64,000 bases of DNA. Source: Linyphia triangularis. Its lineage: Eukaryota > Arthropoda > Arachnida > Araneae > Linyphiidae. Made by a program: the position numbers and the translations under genes. Every line of letters starts with the position of its first letter. The first letter of the stretch is position 1. The notes under the pieces were generated by a model that was given only the letters and a program-made list of their open reading frames with translations, made no database searches and had not been told where the DNA came from. Below are positions 1-12,950 of this stretch, one piece after another. The stretch lies in NCBI GenBank assembly GCA_963978545.1, contig OZ021725.1:11039346-11103345 (forward strand), written 5' to 3'.

Positions 1-202
1 GTACAAATGCCAAATTTTAGCTTGAAAAATTACTTAACGGATATATGGCGACTGGAAGAGTTCTTCCACAATAACTCAATGGGAAATTCACAACTTGGCT
101 GCAAATTGATAAATCGGATTAGAGCTTGGACATTCGGTGATAAAGTTTCTCGTCAAGTTATACACCAAACAAAACAACTTGGTGATATATTTGCTTGGAA
201 AA
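1..202. other. unassigned leader sequence
   Basis: Non-repetitive AT-rich sequence before the first microsatellite. A short open frame runs through it but resembles no protein family I know. Confidence 0.4.
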
Positions 203-206
203 TATA

Positions 207-253
<47 letters not shown>

Positions 254-391
254 ACAAACAAACAAACGAACGAACGAACGAACGAACAAACAAACGAACG
301 AACAAACGAACGAACGAACGAACAAACGAACAAACAAACAAACAAACAAACAAACAAACAAACAAACAAACAAACAAACAAACAAACAAAC
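203..391. repeat. compound tetranucleotide microsatellite (AAAT)n/(AAAC)n/(AACG)n
   Basis: Uninterrupted 4-bp periodicity that switches between aaat, aaac and aacg units. The minus-strand frames rich in FVCL/FIYL here are artefacts of the 4-bp repeat read in threes. Confidence 0.97.
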
Positions 392-510
392 ATATAATAT
401 ATAAAATAAAATAAAATAAAATAGAATGAATGAATAAAGAAATGAAAATGAATGAATAAAGAAATGAAAATGAATGAATAAAGAAATGAAAATAAATGAA
501 TAAAGAAAAA
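392..510. repeat. pentanucleotide (AAAAT)n then a 22-bp tandem repeat
   Basis: A short aaaat run is followed by about three and a half copies of a 22-bp unit, atgaatgaataaagaaatga plus aa. Confidence 0.9.
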
Positions 511-645
511 AACAAATTCACAGTTTTTATTTTAATCATAGGTTAATCATAGGTTAGGTTCATCATATTAATAAGCCTTATTTGGGTAACTTTCGTTTGT
601 TAAAAGTAGCCAACTTTTATCTGCTTGTTATGTAGACCTGATGTA

Positions 646-1776
646 CAGTACCCCCCAAAAAAAACAGAACGATGGCTATATCTTTTGTTCTAATTGTTGA
701 AATAACAAACAAAAAGTACCGTTATAAATCGTGAAAGGTTTTTAATAATTGTATGTAGTTTTTTTATCATGAGGGGTCATCTACATATTAAAACAGAACC
801 AAACTTTAAAAAGTTCAATAGCAACCTCATAATATTATTCCATATTTGGATTCAGCATTAAAAAAGAATGCGAAATACAAAAATTCGTAATTTTCTAATG
901 AATGGTTTGTAATTTAAATGATAAAAAGAAAATGATAAATTAATGTTAAATAAAAAAGTTGGTTTTTTGGCCATAAATACTTAAATAATTAATATATTTC
1001 GATAATTTTTGTTTCAAAAGGTAGTTTGTAAATGGCCAAACATAAATAGCAATCAGCTTTTGAATCAATTTCTTTTTTAATAATTAATTATTAATTAATA
1101 AAGCAATTAAAAAATTTTTTGGAATAGAAACATATATTTTTTTGCTTTCATTAGATTTACCATGGTCTAAAACCCCCCCATAATTTTTTCTTTCCATTTT
1201 GATTATTAGTTCTCGTTTTTTAGAGAAAATGTAAAAAACGCTCACTTTAAGGGACCGTATAGTAGACGACTTTTGAAAACTATCAAAGATTAATTCAAGG
1301 TAAACTAGAGGTGTGGAAAATCGCATAGCGTTCAGTTATCGTATAACCGATAGTTTAAAAACTAAGAAACACGCTTTAATAGGAAAGTGAACTAAAAAGT
1401 AGAAGATAATTTTAAATAAGTTTGAAATAAGAATAGTGATTAACAAGAAATATTTATTTTATCGTAAAAAAGCGTGGGGTGCTTGATGTCAATTTTTGTA
1501 AATACTTAATGACAGATATTGGTAAAAGTAGAGCCATTATGAAAAGATCTTAAAAAGCACCCCACGCTTTTGTACGATAAAATAAATATTTCTTGTTAAT
1601 CACTCTATTCTTATTTCAAACTTATTTAAAATTATCTTCTACTTTTTAGTTCACTTTTCTATTAAAGCGTGTTTTTTAGTTTTTTAATCTGTTGATTATT
1701 TTCTACTTTTTAGTTTGATTTTCTATTAAAGCGTGTTTTTTAGTTTTTTAAATTATTAATTATTTTTTCTGTAAAC

Positions 1777-1807
<31 letters not shown>

Positions 1808-2637
1808 AATTTGCTTTCTTAAATTCCATTTATTTAAAACAACATTTTTTAAGCAATTTCAATAAGTTATCCTTTAAAAATTTTACTGAATCATGTGACT
1901 TTTTCATTTTATAAATAATTTCAACGATCTAGTTACATTTGTGTTTATAGTGAAATATTTCTGTAAAATATTCATGCTTTGCTAAATACTGTTTACTAAT
2001 GCCTACATTTAATATTTATTAATTTTCTGATTATCAGTAGTATTCGTTATATTTCTGCAATTACAGTTTTCGATTTTATTTATTTCGTGTGAAGAATGGT
2101 GTATCTTTAATGTTGTAAATAAATTATGTTACTTTTGCGTTTACTTGCTATTTTTGTATTAATCTTAAACATGACATTATAAATCCAAGTAGTTTCTATG
2201 CAATTTTAGACTAATACTTGTATTTTTTAATCTTCGTGAAACGCGCCACATTGACCGTTCTATTTCTCCCGCTGTGAAGAAGAACCTTAAAAATACCTTT
2301 CGTTTTATGGAAATTCTCCCTGAAGATCGGTCAAAAAATGGTCGAAATATTTTCGCTCATAAGTGACGTGTTTTTCAACATAATGCATTGAAATGTGGTA
2401 TATGGGGTAAATGATGTATTCTGAATCGAATAAAATGATAAAAAATAAGGGTTCGTATTGAAATTTTCGAAAATAGCGTTACTTTTACTTAGTAAACGGT
2501 CCCTCAAGAAAAAAAAAAAATTGCATCAGATATATAGAAAATCGTAAGCAAAACATTTTGGTGCAAACCGTAAGATTCTACGATAGTTAGAACCGAAGAT
2601 ATAGCCATCGTTCTGATTTTTTTATTTTTGCGTACTG
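646..2637. mobile_element. Tc1/mariner-type element, non-autonomous or decayed
   Basis: Both ends read CAGTAC inward from a flanking TA (644-645 and 2638-2639). The ends share an inverted block that includes cagaacgatggctatatct at about 667-685 and its reverse complement near 2597-2615, with ttctaa beyond. TA target duplication and CAGTAC termini are typical of the Tc1/mariner superfamily. No transposase or catalytic DDE/D motif was recognised in the roughly 2 kb between the ends. A separate foldback element sits inside (1349-1780). Confidence 0.75.
1349..1780. mobile_element. foldback/MITE nested in the mariner-type element
   Basis: Outer ends read gatagttta inward on both strands. Inside, a left arm (1362-1483) is repeated in reverse complement at 1556-1679, about 120 bp with few mismatches, around a spacer of roughly 70 bp. 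The right terminal segment (attaaagcgtgttttttagt) is then duplicated in tandem, ending with a poly-T run. No coding potential. Confidence 0.85.
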
Positions 2638-2639
2638 TA

Positions 2640-3154
2640 CATTGTTCAGTAATGAAATGTGAGAAGAAGCAGCCCCTAAGTGACATTCATTGTCACAATC
2701 AAACTTGTTTCTCTTTGCCTTTCCCTCAATGCATACGTATTAAATTCTTAATAACACCTTAAAATTAATACCCAAAGCGAAAGAGTGACCAATCAATAAG
2801 AATTGTGTCGGAAGGGAATCTGAATTTTTTCATGCCAGAATATTTAAAAGGAACAGAAACAACAAAAAAACTCGCTAATTTGGCATAATTTAATTTTCAA
2901 AGAAATCTTAAAAGTGGCTAAAAGAATGGAGAATACGTATACATGAGAGGTAAACGCAAAAAAACGTTGTTTGAGCTTATCTTTAAAACGTGTAAAAGCT
3001 TAAAACTAAAAAAATGCTTTGGCAACAAAAATTAAATTAGAAATTAAGAAGTATTGTTTTATATCCATTGTTATACATTGTTTACGCTAACTATTTTCAT
3101 GACAACCATTCTTCATTAGGCATTTACGCATTATCCCGTTGACCGTAGGTAAAC
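2640..3154. other. no recognisable gene or repeat
   Basis: AT-rich, with only short open frames. Nothing supported. Confidence 0.4.
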
Positions 3155-3745
3155 GTTTTGGCAGGAACATCGCGCAGTTTTTCAATTACACTATAATACT
3201 GGTCAATACATTTAAATTTGACGTGTAGTGTTATTACCATTTTCATATTTTCATTCATTATAATCAAAATGACCAGTCTGACGATAAAAATATCGCCAAA
3301 AGGGGGGTTTTGGCGACATACTTTTCAGTATTTCTCCATTATCCAACCTTGTAAGTTTCAACTTTTTACACTTTTGTAGTATTTTTACGGAAATTTCGGA
3401 GGTGGGGATATTTAGAAAACCTTAAGAGACATACTATAGAGGTTTTGCTGAAAATCGTTGGAGCTGTTTTTCCACATTTTCATGTTTTGCGCATGCGCAA
3501 TTTTGACGAAATCCTCATTGACTGGTCCAATGATCAGCTCTAACCTAATACACCAAATTTGAACATCGTATGTCAATTCGTTCAGGAATTATGCTGACCA
3601 AGTACACACAAACATACCTTTTTCTAGAGCACTTTTTTGAAGTTAGGATGTCCCAAAACGTAAAAAATTAAAAAAAAAAAAATTTACCGAAAAGTATACA
3701 TACATTACCCTATGTTAACGTATGGGTAATTGAAAGTAAAAATGT
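3155..3745 (+). repeat. R1 dispersed repeat, copy a
   Basis: Shares the family landmarks in order: gaacatcgc, caattacactataatact, tttcggaggtgggga, gcgcatgcgcaattttgacg, ttatgctgacca, ttctagagcacttttttgaa, and the terminal tatgggtaattgaaagtaaa. Somewhat diverged. Not coding as far as I can see. Confidence 0.85.
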
Positions 3746-4299
3746 AAAAATATCCTCTATTCCGTTTTTTGTTGTTGCCATTCTCTCAAAGTAAAGTTAT
3801 TTGAATTTTCTTCTTGTTATTTCTCCTCCAATCACACGAGATCTGACGATGAACGTCGCTCTCATTCCATAATTCAGTCTAGAAAAATGACAGTATATCG
3901 TGTCAAGAATTGGTTCCTGTTTCCAGATAGATGCCATTGGATAAACTAACTTAATTGGACGGACATTTCATTACGTGGAAACTACCACTGACGCCTGAAT
4001 TGATGCCTTTGACTTTTGGTGAAAGACAAAAAAATTAAACACAGAGAAGAAGAGAGGTTTAAATAGGCTAAAGACTTTGACTGTCAACATCTTTCATATT
4101 TTCGCAGTGGGAAGTTATTGTGGTCACTGGCTCAGAAACCAAATTAAAACAATGAAAGTTGTCGGGGATGACTTATGCAGAGGCTGAGAAAACTCAATTA
4201 AAACAGCGGAGCGTGTTTTTGTCGAAATTTTTTAAAACCTGTGGTGATATACTGCAGTTAATGGCACAGAAGTGTTTATATGCAAATCACCTCAAATGA
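3746..4299. other. no recognisable feature
   Basis: Single-copy-looking AT-rich sequence. Nothing supported. Confidence 0.35.
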
Positions 4300-4324
4300 G
4301 ATTGTTACTTTCAATAATTACCTA

Positions 4325-4360
<36 letters not shown>

Positions 4361-5012
4361 ATTTCTCCACGTTTTGGAACATCCTGATTACAAAAAAGTG
4401 ATCTAGAAAAAATGTCTGTCTGTGGTCAGCATAACTCCCGAAAAAATTGACCTACGATGTTCAAATTTGTTGTACGGTTTGGTGGTGGCACAGGGAGCTA
4501 CCATTCAGGTTTTAGTCAAAATTGCGCATGCGCATAAGGTTCAAATCAAGAAAAATCATGAAATAATCATGTATTTTAGTGATTGCGAAAAAACGGCTCC
4601 AATGATTTTGATTAATATCTTTGTGCTAATACCTCAAGGTGTTCTAATCATCCCCACCTTCGAAATTCCAGTAGAAATGCGATAAAAGGGTAAAACAGTT
4701 GAAAAACGAGTGCCTTTAACACAGAGCTCTCTGCCCTCGAACATCGCCCATCAACGATTGTTTTTATTTGTTTCACGCACAGGAAAGAACAGTGTTATGT
4801 TTATCGAATAACATAACTAACTTTGCCATTTTGGCGTTTATTATTATTTATTTCTTGCTCATGTAAAAATTATTTCCAAAAATATCGGCCATTTTTATTT
4901 AAATGAGTTAAAATAAAAAACGGTAGATCACACCATTATGTGCATTTAAAGCAATGGCCAATATTATAGTAAAATAGAAAGTTGTGCAATGTTCCACACC
5001 CCTAGTTTTTTA
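4300..5012 (-). repeat. R1 dispersed repeat, copy b
   Basis: Reverse orientation of the R1 landmarks, from tactttcaataattacc to cacccctag. Contains a poly-T run at 4327-4358. The 87-codon open frame at 4422-4685 lies wholly inside the repeat and is not conserved as a frame in the other copies. Confidence 0.88.
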
Positions 5013-5519
5013 ATAAAAAACTTACGCTTGAATTTTTCAATACACATCACAGATTTCGCAGACTTTACATTCTTAGCACGCACCAAACCAAGTTATTTTA
5101 GCCGCGGTCAATACAAATGTATAATAAAAGGAATCTACAAAAAAAGAAGCAAAAATGTGGAAATTCGTCGCCAAAGGAGCAATAAGAGGCCAAGGTTATG
5201 CGCCGCGAAGCGAAGCGATGCGGTTGAGGTGGTTTCCATGGCAACTGCGCTCTACGCTTCCAGTGCCCAGTGAAGATCGGTTCAGAAGAAGAAAAACTTT
5301 CCCAAAACGAAACTTCTTCGGGATGGGAAGAAAGGAATTGGCTTTCAATGGGAACAGACATTTCCGTTGGAATTCATCGCTTTATGGTTCGTTGTACAAT
5401 GAAACTGCGAATAATACTGTTTGAAGGATAGTTTAATTTTCATTTTTTTAAATCTTTACTAAATATTACTTCGATATTAACTATTAACCTTACTAAATAT
5501 TAACTTCGATATTAACTAA
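5013..5519. other. GC-richer unassigned stretch with overlapping open frames
   Basis: Around 5150-5420 base composition is richer in G+C than its neighbours. Three overlapping frames stay open: plus strand 4989-5273 and 5155-5424, minus strand 5098-5361. None resembles a known family, and no frame is clearly favoured. It could be an old exon, a promoter-proximal segment or chance. At 5450-5515 a segment of about 40 bp (cttactaaatatta, cttcgatattaacta) is tandemly duplicated. Confidence 0.3.
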
Positions 5520-6040
5520 CAAGTATTAAGTATGTTTGTCGATGGCGGGCAAATTTGCGGAAGCCTAAATAACCCCCTTGCTGTCATCCAATTGGAATGA
5601 AACTTGGCAGATAGATTCGATGTCGTTGACAATGAATTCTATCAAATTTTGGCGGGCGTCACTGTCACTAAAAGGTCGCTTTTACGAAATACTAATGAAA
5701 CAACTTGCCGTCATCCAATTGCTCTGAAATAGCATTTAATCGATCATTGAAGATACTCTTACCTTTTACCCAAACTGTTTTAATAAATAAACAAATAATA
5801 AAAGTGTTTTAATCAAAATAAATATAAAGATATTTGGATGTTACCGCATAAATTCACATTCATTTTTAAAGGTAGTTTATCGCATATTTTGCTGATAAAA
5901 ATGTTTTTGATATTTGAAATTAGATGCAAATACTAAGCACACACTGTTTACAGAATCGCCGTTGTGTGAATATAAAAATTGTCCATGCATATAAAGGATT
6001 TATATTAAAAACTTTGTTTTTATGGGTTATATTATTTAAA
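5520..6040 (+). repeat. R4 dispersed repeat
   Basis: Carries the R4 landmarks: tgtcgatggcgggcaaat, gctgtcatccaattgg, gtcactgtcactaaaaggtc, cttgccgtcatccaattg, aagcacacactgtttacag and the terminal tttatgggttatatta. The same order is seen at 9053, 52162 and, inverted, at 62338. Confidence 0.85.
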
Positions 6041-6261
6041 GATTACAATTAAGTCGTCTGCTCGCTATGCTTCCGGTTGCTATTAAAAATACATAATAAC
6101 TGAAAACCATCCGCCAGTGAAAGTTTTTATACGTGACATTAAAAATCAATAAATTACGATTTACTATCCTTAAAATATCACATGGTCTAAGCAAACAAAA
6201 ACATTCAAATTGAATCTAACTTAACTCTCAAAACCTACGTAGCCAAATTTTCAGTTAGTGT

Positions 6262-6720
6262 ATTACTTTCAATTACCCATATATATGCCTCGGGTAATTA
6301 AAAGTATAGTATTCGGTTTAAGAAAAAAAATTGTTTCAAGTTTTAGGAACATCCTTATTTCAAAAAATAAACTAGAAAAAAATGTATGAATGTATGTCTG
6401 TGGTCAGCATAACTCCCGAACTAATTGACCAAGGATGTTGAAATTTGGTGTGTCGGTAGGTGGTGGTCATGTGACCTACCAATAAGGTTTTCGTTGAGAT
6501 CGCGCATAAGGTAGCTGCCATTAAAAAATCATGTTTTTCAGTAATTGCAAAAGAAACCAGCTCTAATGATTTTGTTCAAAATCGCTGTAGTAATGCTTCT
6601 TAAGGAGTTCTAAATACCCCCACTTCCAAAATTCCCATAAAAATGCTTTAATAGCGTAAAAAGTTATACACCACTCGCGCAAACTAAAAATTTTCGAATT
6701 TTAAATATTTAATTATTTTA
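6262..6720 (-). repeat. R1 dispersed repeat, copy c (truncated)
   Basis: Begins tactttcaattacccatat and continues through the catcctta, ggtcagcataactcccgaa and gtgtcggtaggtggtgg landmarks. It loses similarity after about 6700. Confidence 0.8.
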
Positions 6721-7091
6721 AATTTACACTTAACTAAAAAAAAAAAAAAAAAAAAATGGGTTTGTTCCTAGTTGAAGTGCAAATATCGCCAAGCCAATTT
6801 GGCGTCTTTTCATAGACGATAAAGTTTTTAAAAGTTAAGACTTTTTTTTACTGCACATGCGCAACAGCGATTTTATAGTAGCCCTAATTGGAATGCGTAG
6901 GACGAGAGATGTTTTTTTTTTTTGGTTGCCATTTTGAAATTTTGTATCGTGTAATGGTGTACCGGCGTTACATTTTGGCTTTGTCGCCAACATTCCATAA
7001 TCACGCCAACCCATACACGTAAACTAGGAATTCAGCAAAAATGCTAACGTTAGTGTTTTAGTAAGGCATATACCTCAATGCCTGCACAAAA

Positions 7092-7122
<31 letters not shown>

Positions 7123-8037
7123 CAGATATCTACAACAGTTGGTATTCTTTAGAAGATGACGGCGTCTTTCACTTTGATATATACTAACTCAAAAACTAAT
7201 GTTCCCTTCGCTACATTTTTCTTATTAGCTGATTTCTCACATATTTCTTTGTAAATAAGAGAAATTTCCTATTTTTAAATGCAATAGTTTTAATAACAGA
7301 AGAGAAGAACGCTAGGCGGAAACAGCAGTGACTTTTTATACCGTTTTAGTAAGATCCACTGTAAACAATAGCCAAGTTATCCAAAACACTTTCACAACAC
7401 TTTTGGAGATAAAAAAAAAATTAATTTACATTTTCATCTTGTTATTTCCATTTTTAATTTTACGATGGTAAATTAATATTGACGATAGTGGTTGTTTTAT
7501 AACTATTTTAATTTTCAATATTTTTTTTCTACCGCAACCTTTTTATGGCACAAGAATGTTTCTACATAAATAAAGCATGAATAAAAAAATATATACAAAT
7601 GGGTTGAGAAAACTCAAGATTGGCTGTAAAAAGTAAAAAATATATCCAAGCAGTAATTCCTGACATTAATTCACGTTATCTTACACTTTTATAAGCACGC
7701 GAATTATCACTTGCAAGGGCATTTTACATTAACCTTTGAACCTCCTTCGAGTTAACAGTCCCTTATATTTTAAATGAAAAAAAAAAACCACCAAAAGATA
7801 ATCTTTTTAGTTCAACGAATGAAAAAAAAAAAAAAATTGTGCAAACGATTTTCTTACAAGAATCTTACTTAGTGGAAAATTTTCCTGACTCACTGGCATA
7901 AGGCCTTTTGACCTTTTTATTCACTAAAAGAAATATATGATCTTGGGTTCCTTCTTAGTAGGAATTAAGCTGTATTATTTTATCCGCTGAAATGTCTTTA
8001 AAACATACGAATTATTTCGTTGGTTATAGCAACCAAG
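6721..8037. other. unassigned sequence with a short (AAT)n
   Basis: No gene recognised. Contains poly-A runs, an (AAT)n microsatellite at about 7088-7121 and a short nested inverted motif, aaatatcgccaagcc with aatttggcg, near 6780. Confidence 0.4.
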
Positions 8038-8395
8038 TTGGGGAGAGGAACATCGAATAACTTTCAATTACTCTTTAAAACTGGTCACTGCATTTAAATT
8101 TGATATTGATTAGTGTAATTTACCGTTTTAGTTTTCACACTTTCAGTAATTTAAAAAAAAGAAAAAAAATTTGTTGAAATGGCAATATGCTTTTTAAAAT
8201 TATTATTATTATATTACTATTTTTTAAAGTTTTTTTTTTTTTTTTTTTTTTGTAAATGAAACAGAGGAGAAACAATCGTTGATGGGTGATGCTCAAGGGG
8301 AGAGAAACTTTGTATTGGAGCATTCGTTTTTCAACTTTTTACGCCTTTATAGAAGCTCTACGGGAATTTCGGAGTTGGAGATGTGTATAATAACA
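8038..8395 (+). repeat. R1 dispersed repeat, copy d (5' part only)
   Basis: Starts ggggagaggaacatcg, then actttcaattact and a segment resembling caactttttacgccttt. It stops before the gcgcatgcgc block. Confidence 0.7.
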
Positions 8396-8882
8396 TAAGC
8401 ATTTGACATGCTTATTGTTATTTAACTGTACAATGTATGTAATGAAGAGTGTCGTTGTTTATGTGTGTTTTTTTTTTTTTTATAGAAATATGCAATAAGT
8501 TCCGAACTTGATTTCATTTTTCTCACTTGAATTTTTGAAACAAGAAGATGGTCGCTGTTTGCTTGAGATCCCGAAAAACCATCTCTTTTCAACCCCTAAA
8601 GGGGTATGATCATAACTTGAGATTTACTGCACTAATTTGAATCGAGAATTTTTCTATAGGTACATTGACTTATTCAGATTTTCGGGAACAAAATTTCATT
8701 CCGATGTTTTGTGATGAAAATGTTCTAATATGTATTTTAAAATTTAATATTGATTTGATTTTTATTATTTATTCATTATCATTGCGCAAGTATACAAGTA
8801 CAATTGGACAGAAAAATTAAACAATAAAAGTTTCTACAGTATGCAGTAAAAATTTCGCTACCAACAGTTATTTACACATACA
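8396..8882. other. no recognisable feature
   Basis: AT-rich, with poly-T at about 8469-8482. Nothing supported. Confidence 0.35.
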
Positions 8883-8983
8883 ATAAATCAACAAACAAAC
8901 AAACAAACAAACAAACAAACAAACAAACAAACAAACAAACAAACAAACAAACAAACAAACAAACAAACAAACAAACAAACAAA

Positions 8984-9050
<67 letters not shown>

Positions 9051-9052
9051 AT
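8883..9052. repeat. (CAAA)n then (TAAA)n microsatellite
   Basis: Perfect 4-bp units change once from caaa to taaa at about 8980. The run abuts the R4 fragment that follows, in which a taaataaataat motif also occurs, so it may be an expansion of R4's own internal tract. Confidence 0.97.
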
Positions 9053-9310
9053 TGTTTTAATCAAAATAAAAAAAAGACATTTGGATGCGAGTGCATACAT
9101 TCACGTTCATTTTAATACATAAATTTTTAAACGTAGTTTGCCTCACATTTTGCTGATAGAAATGTATTTTATCTTTAAAATTAGATACCAACACTAAGCA
9201 CACGCTGTTTACAGAATTGGCGCTGTGTTAATGAATATAAAAATTGGCAATGAATATAAAGGATTTATATTAAAAACTTTGTTTTTAAGGGTTATATTAT
9301 TTAACATTAC
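9053..9310 (+). repeat. R4 dispersed repeat, 3' half
   Basis: Matches the second half of R4: ttgttttaatcaaaataa, tttggatg, cacgttcatttt, cacgctgtttacagaatt, aaggatttatattaaaaact and gggttatatta. The first half is missing and replaced by the microsatellite. Confidence 0.85.
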
Positions 9311-9814
9311 ATCATTTCCATGTCGTTTTTATGAATTTTTTGTTAACTAACAAACTGCCCGATTTTAACCACTGACATCATACACATTGTTGCTAAGAAC
9401 TTTCGCGTGACCGGAACCCATTCTTTCTCGTCCGGTCAGCTGGTCATACCCCCCCCCCCTCTCTTCATTCGAATAAAGGAGGGGGTGGGAGGCGTGTAAG
9501 TGAAAGTCTTCTCCCCCTTCCCGGATGCAAGGGCATCGACACAATTGAGATTTCAGAAGCGTATTCCATTACGATGTCTGGGGGAGGACAATTTCGTTTA
9601 TGCATGGCTTGCGTATCTGAAACACAACTGGGGAAGACAAGGTCGAGAGAGACTTCCTTCCCTGAATTCCTTGTATTTATGGAAACTCAAGTGACATCAT
9701 ACCAATTCGATATGCAACACCCTTGTTAAAAAAGTGACCCAAAATGCTTCATTTTGAGTAAAATTGTATACAAAATCGCAGACTTTATGTATTTGAAGCT
9801 GGTTGAATTACACG
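9311..9814. other. unassigned, locally GC-richer
   Basis: Contains a C-run at about 9451-9461 and a 64-codon open frame (9500-9694) that I do not recognise. Confidence 0.3.
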
Positions 9815-10203
9815 CGATTGTTAACAAGTTGAAATTGACGACACAAGATTGTCTACAAGTTGAAATTGATGGCGCAAGATTGTTTACAAGTTGAAATTGA
9901 TGACACAAGATAGTTAGAAAGTTGAAATTGGAGGCACAAGATTGTTTACAAGTTGAAATTGATGACACAAGATAGTTAGAAAGTTGAAATTGGAGGCACA
10001 AGATTGTTTACAAGTTGAAACTGATGACACAAGGTTGTCTATAAGTTGAAATTGACGGCACGAAATTGTTTGCAAGTTGAAATTGATGACACAAGATTGT
10101 CTATAAGTTGAAATTGACGGCACAAAATTGTTTGCAGGTTGAAATTGACGACATACGATTGTTTGTAAATTGAAATTGATGGCATAAGATTGTTTTCAAG
10201 TCT
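9815..10203. repeat. 31-bp minisatellite, about 12 copies
   Basis: Tandem units of the form aagttgaaattgatgacaca + agattgtctac, 31 bp each. Two-unit blocks alternate gatgacacaagatagttaga with ggaggcacaagattgttta, giving a local higher-order pattern. The minus-strand frames rich in NFNLQT are repeat artefacts. Confidence 0.95.
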
Positions 10204-10479
10204 GTGTAGTCTTATACTGTACACACTTTAATTCGAAAATAGAGAATTTTGAGTTGCATCGTTCGTTGGAAAGTATTACGATGTAATCAAAGAATATTAT
10301 TGTTGCAAGCATTTACATGCGTTAACAATCATTTGAATTTGAGTGAAATCATTACTAACAATTGTTAACAAATTATTACCAGCATTAATAGTAATTTTTA
10401 ATCAATTTTTCTTCAATATTTTATGAGTTGTTAGATATGAAAAGAAACAATGTCTTATTGAAAAGTATACGAACCTGCT

Positions 10480-10625
10480 CTTTTTTACATTCAATTACCC
10501 GTATGTTAACAAAGGCTAATGTAAGTATTAGATTCGATACTTTTTTTTTTTAACATTTCTTCACATTTTGGAACATCTTGAATTAAAAAAGTGGCCAGGA
10601 AAAACTCTATAGAGATAGTTACCTA
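10480..10625 (-). repeat. R1 dispersed repeat, copy e (one end only)
   Basis: Starts tacattcaattacccgtatg, then cttcacattttggaacatct and aaaaagtggccaggaaaaac, after which similarity is lost. Confidence 0.7.
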
Positions 10626-10940
10626 TACAAAAAAAAAAAAAAATTAAAATTGTGTGCAAATAATTTATGGCATTATACAGACTAATTAAAAAAAAAAAAA
10701 TGTACGCCTATGATATTTTAACAAACACGGCTTTGGTCGAAATAGATTCAAGTTTCAGAAAAGAGTCCGAATTTCTAATCCAGTACTTTCAACACTAGCA
10801 ATCAAAGCTCTTACAAGACGGAACCTAACTATCGAGAAATTTTGAAAAATAAATTTATGACATTTATGCATTTATAGGTTTCGACTAATAATTTAAATAA
10901 AACATATTTTTTAAGGTTATTTAAATACTTTTTACGAAAA
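10626..10940. other. no recognisable feature
   Basis: AT-rich with two poly-A runs. Nothing supported. Confidence 0.35.
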
Positions 10941-11350
10941 TGTCCTAGTCAAGATCATTCCCTATTCCCGCTATGTTACAATCTTCTAGCCCAGTGCATT
11001 TAGAAACTACTTAATACAAAACCTTGACATTTGGTGAGTAAATACGAAACAAATCACTAAATGAAATGACACAAATTAAAAACACTAAAAAAGAGTATAA
11101 TATATTTTATTTTATATTTGAAATCCTTACATCAATGCATATGCAGTGGCTCCACCTGGTTTTGTCTTTTTCTATTTTATTTTTCATTTTTAATAAACAG
11201 ACATTAAATGAAAACAATTACTCTCATTTCATTAGATGATCATTTTTGTCACCAAATGTCAAGAAGGCTTCATAGAAAGTAGTTTCTAAATGCACTGGAC
11301 TAGAAGTTTGTAACATAGCGAGTATAGGGAAGGATTCTTACAAGAACTTT
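10941..11350. mobile_element. TIR-M element, copy 1 (short form, no satellite)
   Basis: About 75 bp at the left end (cattccctattcccgctatg, cagtgcatttagaaactact) returns in reverse complement at the right end (agtttctaaatgcactgg, catagcgagtatagggaa). Its interior contains gcatatgcagtggctccacc and ggttttgtc, which appear inverted in the satellite-bearing copy at 44893-47171. This copy therefore shows the element without the satellite. No open frame and no confident target duplication. Confidence 0.8.
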
Positions 11351-11696
11351 CTCTTAAGCTGTATTTCATAAATGCCGGTGTGATTTTGCAATTTATGCAA
11401 TGCCTCTCTCAGTAAATTCTTCATATATAATATCACTCACTGCTCAATCACTCCTTACTAATTCTCCCCTTCCCATGAATAGCAATGATTCTGAAATTTG
11501 GTACAAATGTCAGAGGACAAACGTAGAAAAAGTAAGCTATTCTACTCTCGATTAACGACAATTAAAGCGTCGAAAAGAGGTCAAACGTTCCCCCCCCCCA
11601 CTAAACATGAAATATCCCAATGCTCCAATTTCAATGAAGTCGTAACTCTGATCTTGGGTATAAATGTCATCAAGGTCTATCCTAAAAAAAAAAAAA
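11351..11696. other. no recognisable gene
   Basis: The open frame crossing this stretch (11498-11866) runs on into the R1 copy and a poly-T tract, and looks fortuitous. Confidence 0.4.
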
Positions 11697-12520
<824 letters not shown>

Positions 12521-12950
12521 AGTAACAAAAAGCTTTTTTGTAACAAAACGTACAAAGAATTAAACTTTATTTCATCATTTTGAATCTGAAATCGTGGTGA
12601 AAGTAGCACTTTATTTCGAGGAGTGCGGGAAAGTAATTTCTGGAAGTAGTGGGGAAAAGTACTTTCCTTGCACGCTTCGCACTCAAATTTTGTACATAAT
12701 AGTTTTGCTATAGAAATGACTTTTTTAGTAGAGATTCTTTGACTGGAGTTGCCAACATTAGTTTTTATGTGTGTTAAAACTATTTTTTTGCATGTCATAT
12801 ATTGTATGCAATACTTTTGAAAATGCTTTTTCAAACTCTGTAAATTATTAGCTCGTGCTAACGCCCTCGCCAAATTAGCATTTTACCTTGTTTGAAAAAG
12901 CATTGCTTTCCCAACTAATTGCATAAATAACCATTCATTTTCACGAACCA
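12521..12950 (+). repeat. R3 dispersed repeat, copy a
   Basis: Shares with 17630-18020 and (inverted) 19840-20265 the order gaaatcgtgg, gaaagtagc, gcgggaaagt, tggctggagttgccaac (here ttgactggagttgccaac), ttgtatgcaa, tttttcaaactctgtaaatt, ctcgtgcta, tttgaaaaagcattgctttc. The motif ctttttcaaac with gtttgaaaaagc forms an internal inverted repeat. The 128-codon minus-strand frame here is not kept in the other copies. Confidence 0.82.

Noticed and set aside
88..539. Hydrophobic frames rich in FVCL/FIYL
   Set aside because: Translations of tetranucleotide repeats.
4422..4685. 87-codon frame
   Set aside because: Wholly inside an R1 copy; other R1 copies interrupt it.
7088..7121. Regulatory or structural role for the short (AAT)n
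   Set aside because: An ordinary short microsatellite with nothing else to support a role.
8888..9100. Membrane-like frame LFIYLFVC
   Set aside because: Translation of (CAAA)n/(TAAA)n.
9815..10203. CRISPR-like array
   Set aside because: Units are contiguous with no unique spacers; it is a 31-bp minisatellite in a eukaryotic genome.
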